A stretch of 8,123 bases of DNA, taken from positions 1 to 8,123 of the forward strand of contig CAZDHE010000028.1 in assembly GCA_964505305.1 (NCBI GenBank), given 5' to 3'. Position numbers and translations under genes: made by a program. This DNA comes from JAXHLG01 sp964505305. GTDB taxonomy: Bacteria > Patescibacteriota > Minisyncoccia > Moranbacterales > DUUL01. The notes under the pieces were generated by a model. That model was given only the letters and a program-made list of their open reading frames with translations. It did not search any database and was not told the origin of the DNA. Shown piece after piece: positions 4,597-8,123 of the stretch; position 1 is the first letter of the stretch; the number at the start of each line of letters is the position of its first letter.

Positions 4597-6450
4597 ATGA
4601 AAGTTTTTTCACAAAATGTTAACCTTAAAGGGCTCAGAAGGTGTCAAAAAGAAGCTTACGAAAGACTTGTTGAGTATTTCTCTCAAGACAGTGCGCTTAA
4701 CCATGTGTTGATTCAACTCCCAACTGGGACTGGAAAATCTGCTCTTATTGCCACAATTCCTTTTAAAATAGCAAAAAAGAAAGTTCTTGTTCTTGTCCCC
4801 AGTGTTGAATTGTCAAAGCAATTGCTTAAAGACTTTGACATTATTGATTACCCTAATGACAATGCCTATAAAAAATATGCTATTCTTTCTTCCTCAGCTC
4901 TCGAGACAATTGAACTTTACCCCTTGCGTCTTGAAAGCGCAGTCAATAGTTCTGATGTAGATGAACATGACATAATTATTGCAAATTATCATCAGCTTGC
5001 TGATGTTGAAAAATTTTTTAAAGGAAGAGAAGAATTAATTGATCTCATTATAATAGATGAAGCTCATCATCAAAAAGCAAAAACTTACCAACGCATAATT
5101 AATTTTTTCAGGGAAGCAAAAATTATTGGATTGACTGGTACCCCTTTTCGCTCTGATGGCCAAAAAGTTGATGGCAAAAAGATTTATACCTATCATTTTC
5201 ATGAAGCAATAAAAGATAAAATTATTCGCAATATAAAAGTTAGCAATATTTCACCTAAAGAAATTGAGCTTTCATTTAACGATCAGAAAGGTGGAACCTA
5301 TACTTTAGAGGATATAATAAAATTAAAAGAAGATGCTTGGTTTTGTCGTGGAATTGCACTATCAGAAGATTGTTGCAATACTATTGCGTCAAAAGCAAAA
5401 GATAAGCTTGACGAACTTAGAGAAAACTTCCCAAAAACTGATCATCAAATAATAGCAGTCGCTATTAGTATTCGGCATGCAAGAGAATTTGTTAAGCCCT
5501 CTTTTGAACGACTTGGTTTGAGTGTAGGATTAGTCAGCTCTCACAAGAAAGAAAAGCAGAAAAACGATAAAACGCTTAAAAATCTCAGGCAAGGCAAAAT
5601 TGATGTTATTGTCCATGTTGGAATGCTTGGAGAAGGCTTTGATCATAACAAACTTGGTGTTGCAGCAATCTTTCGTCCATTCAAATCTCTAAATCCCTAT
5701 GTCCAATTTGTTGGCCGTGTTATAAGAAAAAATGGGAATTCAAAAGACTGCTGGGTTGTCTCGCATATGGGTCTTAACCAAACCCGTAGATTTGAAGAAT
5801 TTAAAATGTTTGATCAAGAGGACCAACAATTTATTAAAATGTTGGATGAAAATAATCAAGAACCATCTGTTGATGAAGAAAAAAGTTTTGTAGAAGACGA
5901 CAATTGCACAACGGATAGTTCTTCTACAAATGATGCAAAAATAAGAGAAATTGGCAATGAGCAGATTGATTTTTCATCTACATACATAAAGGATGAAACA
6001 TTACAAATAAAAAAGATCAAAAAGGCTGTTAACAAGTTATCAGAAGAAGGCAAAAAAGAAATTTACAACAATCTTAATTTAGATTTTGATAATGTATCAT
6101 CAGACAAAAAGAAAAAAACTAAACCAATAAATGAAAGAAAAGCTTCGCGCTCTCTTTTGAATGAGAAAGAAAAAAGCATTACCAATGACATATTAAAAGA
6201 ATTAGGGGTTAAATATTCAGGTCGCGATTTTAATAAACGGTATAATAATTTTGCTTGGATTAAACGCAAAGTTAGTTCTGAAATTAATAAAAAGATAGGA
6301 ATTACCCAAAAAAAAAGAAAGGAAATTACCAACAATCAGTTTAAAGAGATTGAAGATGAAGAAATTATAGAACAGATAAAAAAGGATTGTTTAAAATATT
6401 TTAAAAATAAAATAAAAAATAAAAACCCATTAAACAGCTATCGAGGTTAA
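4597..6450 (+). CDS. SF2 DEAH-box helicase of a restriction-modification locus, 617 aa
   Basis: This is an ATP-dependent superfamily 2 helicase/translocase of the SSL2/ResIII type. It shows a Q-like start LRRCQKEA (13-20), Walker A LPTGTGKS (41-48), motif II DEAH (154-157), motif III LTGTPFR (179-185), a second RecA domain with motif V MLGEGFDH (343-350), and motif VI QFVGRVIRK (370-378). Beyond about residue 415 comes an acidic, Ser-rich linker, then a Lys-rich segment with NNFAWIKRKVSSEIN (550-564), a pattern I associate with other R-M-linked helicases. No nuclease motif is visible. It follows vsr by 10 nt and ends 4 nt before a convergent gene. It could move DNA for the restriction or repair enzymes, or be a separate defence component; sequence alone does not decide. 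It is AT-rich compared with the LexA part of the fusion gene. Confidence 0.9.
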   Translation: MKVFSQNVNLKGLRRCQKEAYERLVEYFSQDSALNHVLIQLPTGTGKSALIATIPFKIAKKKVLVLVPSVELSKQLLKDFDIIDYPNDNAYKKYAILSSSALETIELYPLRLESAVNSSDVDEHDIIIANYHQLADVEKFFKGREELIDLIIIDEAHHQKAKTYQRIINFFREAKIIGLTGTPFRSDGQKVDGKKIYTYHFHEAIKDKIIRNIKVSNISPKEIELSFNDQKGGTYTLEDIIKLKEDAWFCRGIALSEDCCNTIASKAKDKLDELRENFPKTDHQIIAVAISIRHAREFVKPSFERLGLSVGLVSSHKKEKQKNDKTLKNLRQGKIDVIVHVGMLGEGFDHNKLGVAAIFRPFKSLNPYVQFVGRVIRKNGNSKDCWVVSHMGLNQTRRFEEFKMFDQEDQQFIKMLDENNQEPSVDEEKSFVEDDNCTTDSSSTNDAKIREIGNEQIDFSSTYIKDETLQIKKIKKAVNKLSEEGKKEIYNNLNLDFDNVSSDKKKKTKPINERKASRSLLNEKEKSITNDILKELGVKYSGRDFNKRYNNFAWIKRKVSSEINKKIGITQKKRKEITNNQFKEIEDEEIIEQIKKDCLKYFKNKIKNKNPLNSYRG

Positions 6451-6454
6451 GCAT

Positions 6455-6649
6455 TTAACGGTGTCCAATGCAATTAACGTGTTCCACGATAATTGCAATT
6501 GATGCTAATGCCTTTACGTTATCTGCCGAGCGGCGAGCACTATACTTTGTAGTATAGCCCTCACTCGCAGCGACGATCTGGCCGTTCCCGGCAATCAGAC
6601 GCCACCGATATTCTCCAGCACGATCCCGAAAAATTTCAAATTTTGACAT
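6455..6649 (-). CDS. DUF1508/YegP-like single-repeat protein, 64 aa
   Basis: The product matches the DUF1508 (UPF0339, YegP-like) pattern: FEIFRDRAGEYRWRLIAGNG, then QIVAASEGYTTKYSARRSADNVK. E. coli YegP carries two such repeats; this protein holds one, as many short homologues do. The biochemical role of the family is not established. The gene converges on the helicase with 4 nt between stops. Upstream, a TATAAT read leftward (6677-6672) could be its -10 element, though the -35 is weak. The gene is visibly richer in G+C than the genes on both sides and contains two of the four GCNGC sequences in the window, suggesting a separate origin. The start ATG is preceded by GAAGAAAA, at best a weak ribosome site. 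Confidence 0.85.
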   Translation of the reverse strand: MSKFEIFRDRAGEYRWRLIAGNGQIVAASEGYTTKYSARRSADNVKALASIAIIVEHVNCIGHR

Positions 6650-6682
6650 TTTTCTTCGATTTACTCAATTTATTATAGAAGA

Positions 6683-6750
6683 AGTCGACCTTTATGCTTC
6701 TCCCCATTAAAATCCAGTAAAGATTCTAATGGAGGAAGATAAAGACGACT
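6683..6750. repeat. 68-nt imperfect hairpin of unknown role
   Basis: The 276-bp gap between the DUF1508 gene and the coiled-coil gene holds one clear structure. AGTCG (6683-6687) pairs with CGACT (6746-6750), CTTTAT (6690-6695) with ATAAAG (6739-6744), CTTC (6697-6700) with GAAG (6735-6738), TCC (6701-6703) with GGA (6731-6733), ATTA (6706-6709) with TAAT (6727-6730) and AATC (6711-6714) with GATT (6722-6725), around a 7-nt loop. That gives about 26 pairs with small bulges. It lies upstream of both flanking genes' likely promoters, so it is not an obvious leader or terminator. It might be a small structured RNA, a relic inverted repeat of a mobile element, or a protein-binding site. No tRNA or known riboswitch pattern is seen. 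Confidence 0.6.
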
Positions 6751-6865
6751 AACAACTAAAACCTAAAAAGAGGCCCGAAGTTTCCTCGATAGCTTTTCAA
6801 TGAGTTTTGTAATTATTTTACTACTTTCAATGCCACAGTCAATATAACCGTTGTGCTTTTAAATA

Positions 6866-6894
6866 TAGACTTTGAAATAAAATAATGATATTAT
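6866..6894 (+). promoter_or_regulatory. weak candidate promoter of the coiled-coil gene
   Basis: TAGACT (6866-6871) and TATTAT (6889-6894) are 17 bp apart and lie about 30 bp ahead of the ATG at 6926. The -35 matches consensus at four positions. The region is very AT-rich, so chance matches are likely. Confidence 0.3.
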
Positions 6895-6925
6895 CCAATT
6901 AAATTGATAATAATCTATTTTCCTT

Positions 6926-7495
6926 ATGAAAAAACTCCTCAACAAAAAAATATTGATTCCCGCATTAATTTTAGTTGTTTTAGCCCTAACAGCAACGTTT
7001 ACCGTTGCATATTTCCAAGAAAAAAAGCAACATAATGAGAAAATATCACAAATAAAAAATCAGCTTGAAAAACAACAATCAGAAGTAGACGATTTGAAAA
7101 AAAATGAGGAAGTTGCACAATTAAAAGAAGAAAATCAAAAATTAAAAGAAAGAATAGAGCAAGAAGAGCAAGAAAAACAAGATTCTTTGGAATCGCAGGG
7201 GAATCAAGAAAGTAAAAGAACTGAAAAGGAGGTTTGGTGTCAACTCAATGAAGACAAGTATTCTAAAAGTGTTAAAGACAAGGAAGAGGATCTTGAAAAA
7301 ATGGCCGAAAAAAGCGTAGAAACATGTGAAGAAGTAAATGAAAGTAGAATTGAACATTGCAAGGATAGCCCACTGAAACAAGAAGATGACTGCGAAGAAG
7401 AGGTTAACGATTGCGATAAAAACTACAAAGAGGCAGAAGAAAGGCTTGCAGAATATGAAGAAAAATACAATAATTATCACTCCCAATGCAATTAA
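6926..7495 (+). CDS. membrane-anchored coiled-coil protein with six cysteines, 189 aa
   Basis: I do not recognise a family. A short basic N-terminus (MKKLLNKK) precedes one hydrophobic helix at about residues 9-30, an uncleaved anchor or signal peptide without a lipobox. Residues 31-88 are Glu/Lys/Gln-rich with heptad-like spacing of Leu and Ile, a probable coiled coil. The C-terminal part (101-189) is highly acidic and has six cysteines at 105, 134, 145, 156, 163 and 188, an even number that suggests disulfides outside the membrane. The topology is therefore most likely N-in with an extracytoplasmic domain. It follows a large intergenic gap and is not part of the restriction operon. The ATG is preceded by TTTTCCTT and no Shine-Dalgarno. 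Confidence 0.82.
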   Translation: MKKLLNKKILIPALILVVLALTATFTVAYFQEKKQHNEKISQIKNQLEKQQSEVDDLKKNEEVAQLKEENQKLKERIEQEEQEKQDSLESQGNQESKRTEKEVWCQLNEDKYSKSVKDKEEDLEKMAEKSVETCEEVNESRIEHCKDSPLKQEDDCEEEVNDCDKNYKEAEERLAEYEEKYNNYHSQCN

Positions 7496-7549
7496 TATTT
7501 CCTCTTGTAAAATTGCAGCCTTTATATCACAAAAATCTTCCATAAATCC

Positions 7550-7578
7550 TTGCTTTTCATAGTTATTAGTGGTATTTT
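7550..7578 (+). promoter_or_regulatory. weak candidate promoter of the repeat-protein gene
   Basis: TTGCTT (7550-7555) and TATTTT (7573-7578) are 17 bp apart, about 24 bp ahead of the ATG at 7602. The match to consensus is partial and the region is AT-rich. No terminator was found between this point and the stop of the upstream coiled-coil gene, so cotranscription is also possible. Confidence 0.3.
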
Positions 7579-7601
7579 AAAACTATCTTAAATTTCTTAA
7601 A

Positions 7602-8123
7602 ATGAATTCAATGAAAATCACCAATCATAAATTTTTTTATTTACTTCCGTCAGCAGTCTTGTTTTTGGTTGTCTTTTTATTTTTTTCAGTTTTTCTAAAT
7701 AATTCCTGCAAAGGATATTACTATGATAGCAATCTTGGTGATTCTGTTAGTAGCAACACAACTTATTACTCCGGGGACATAACCGGAAGTGCTTGGCATA
7801 GTGATGTTACTGATACTACTCATTATGATATTGGCGGTGAAAGATTCTCCGCTTGGCATAGTGATGTTACTGATACCACTTATTACTCTGGAGATATAAA
7901 TGGAAGTGCTTGGCATAGTGATATTACTGGAACGAGTTATTTTAAAGTTAACCAAAATTCTCTTAATGGAAATAATAATCGCTTCAATCGGTTTAACAAT
8001 GATTACAGCCTTGATAGCTTTGACAACGATTATGGAATAGATTCTTATGACAGCAACGATTATGACCTTGATAGTTATGACAACGATTATGGAATAGATA
8101 GCTCTGATAGCTTTGACAACGAT
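7602..8123 (+). CDS. secreted or membrane-anchored Asp/Tyr/Ser-rich repeat protein, N-terminal 174 aa (partial)
   Basis: The frame opens at ATG 7602 (alternative ATG at 7611) and is still open at the last base, exactly 174 codons later, so the 3' end is missing. A hydrophobic segment at about residues 11-33 is an N-terminal signal or anchor; the following NNSC is not a canonical lipobox. Residues 53-110 are three tandem units of 19, 20 and 19 residues, each with AWHSD (64-68, 84-88, 103-107) and TTYYSGDI-like segments. After an Asn-rich spacer, residues 133-174 form an Asp-rich block in which DNDYGID recurs with a 19-residue period (141, 160). No family is recognised. The make-up suggests an extracellular, possibly cation-binding surface protein. 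No frame on the opposite strand is credible here. Confidence 0.8.
   Translation, partial: MNSMKITNHKFFYLLPSAVLFLVVFLFFSVFLNNSCKGYYYDSNLGDSVSSNTTYYSGDITGSAWHSDVTDTTHYDIGGERFSAWHSDVTDTTYYSGDINGSAWHSDITGTSYFKVNQNSLNGNNNRFNRFNNDYSLDSFDNDYGIDSYDSNDYDLDSYDNDYGIDSSDSFDND
7758..7931 (+). repeat. three in-frame tandem repeats of 57, 60 and 57 bp
   Basis: GCTTGGCATAGTGAT begins at 7791 and 7851, and a diverged copy begins at 7908. The first two copies are identical over at least 26 bp. The units at 7758-7814, 7815-7874 and 7875-7931 encode the AWHSD repeats of the partial surface protein. High nucleotide identity suggests recent duplication or ongoing slippage. Confidence 0.85.
8022..8123 (+). repeat. 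57-bp-period Asp-rich coding repeat, cut by the window end
   Basis: GACAACGATTATGGAATAG begins at 8022 and again at 8079, exactly 57 bp apart, and GACAACGAT starts a third time at 8115 next to the window edge. These copies encode the DNDYGID motif of the surface protein. The unit length equals that of the preceding repeat block although the sequence differs. Confidence 0.8.

Noticed and set aside
2505..6450. A DISARM defence system (C5 methyltransferase plus helicase)
   Set aside because: The helicase is too short and lacks a DUF1998-like region, and no DrmB, DrmC or DrmE partner is present.
6683..6750. An integron attC site
   Set aside because: The hairpin has bulges like an attC, but there is no GTTRRRY core at its end and no gene-cassette arrangement or integrase.
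6464..7495. CCAATGCAATTAA occurring twice (near 6464 and 7484), possible att or direct repeat
   Set aside because: A 13-base match is expected about this often by chance in 8 kb of AT-rich DNA, and no mobile-element genes lie between the copies.
7142..7543. Minus-strand frame that looks like a multi-pass membrane protein
   Set aside because: Its Phe/Ile-rich hydrophobic look comes from the antisense of a Glu/Lys-rich coiled-coil gene; the plus-strand protein is well formed and complete.
7602..7712. Lipoprotein signal on the repeat protein
   Set aside because: The only cysteine after the hydrophobic stretch is in NNSC, which lacks the aliphatic residue required at -3.
7758..7931. A CRISPR array
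   Set aside because: The repeats are in frame, direct and contiguous, with no unique spacers, and they encode a regular protein repeat.
7695..7955. Minus-strand frame with repeated NITMPS
   Set aside because: The repeats are the reverse of the AWHSD repeats of the plus-strand surface protein, which has a signal-like N-terminus and a longer open frame.
1..8123. Avoidance of the presumed GCNGC site
   Set aside because: I found four sites by eye (5662, 6530, 6567, 7515). At about 16% each G and C, roughly five would be expected, so there is no clear depletion.

Overview
The window is AT-rich (roughly one third G+C by eye). Its genes are compact and short, and almost none is preceded by a recognisable Shine-Dalgarno sequence. 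TGA and TAG both serve as stops, so this is the standard bacterial code. These traits, with a Vsr protein of the IDGDFWHG type and many uncharacterised small proteins, fit a Patescibacteria/CPR (Parcubacteria-like) genome. That assignment is an inference from style; no taxonomic marker gene is present.

Layout. (1) Positions 1-504 hold a leftward cluster of three tightly packed small genes of unknown function, the last running off the left edge. (2) A strong intrinsic terminator (547-573) ends the leftward gene 604-1599, an unknown protein with a C-terminal four-cysteine zinc-ribbon-like motif. (3) Divergent from it, 1711-2508 is a two-gene rightward unit: a small XRE/Cro-type regulator and a Bsp6I-like type II restriction endonuclease. 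A perfect 11-bp inverted repeat lies in front of it. (4) Tail-to-tail with the endonuclease, overlapping it by 4 nt, is a leftward gene (2505-4076). It encodes a complete LexA repressor fused in frame to a complete cytosine-C5 DNA methyltransferase. (5) Divergent from that, 4176-6450 encodes a Vsr-type mismatch endonuclease and an SF2 (DEAH) helicase. (6) From 6455 on lie a small DUF1508/YegP-like gene, a 68-nt imperfect hairpin, a membrane-anchored coiled-coil protein with six cysteines, and the 5' part of a secreted Asp/Tyr-rich repeat protein cut by the window end.

The core, about 1.7-6.45 kb, reads as a type II restriction-modification island. It has a controller-like XRE protein, a restriction enzyme, a C5 methyltransferase, a Vsr enzyme able to repair the T:G mismatches that 5-methylcytosine deamination creates, and a helicase. 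The unusual part is that the methyltransferase carries a LexA with scissile Ala-Gly, Ser and Lys all present. The 99-bp gap between it and vsr contains two overlapping divergent promoters around a CCGAA-N6-CCGAA direct repeat. My inference is that the fusion represses its own promoter and the vsr-helicase promoter, and that RecA-stimulated self-cleavage after DNA damage would free the methyltransferase and derepress both units. None of this regulation is demonstrated by sequence alone.
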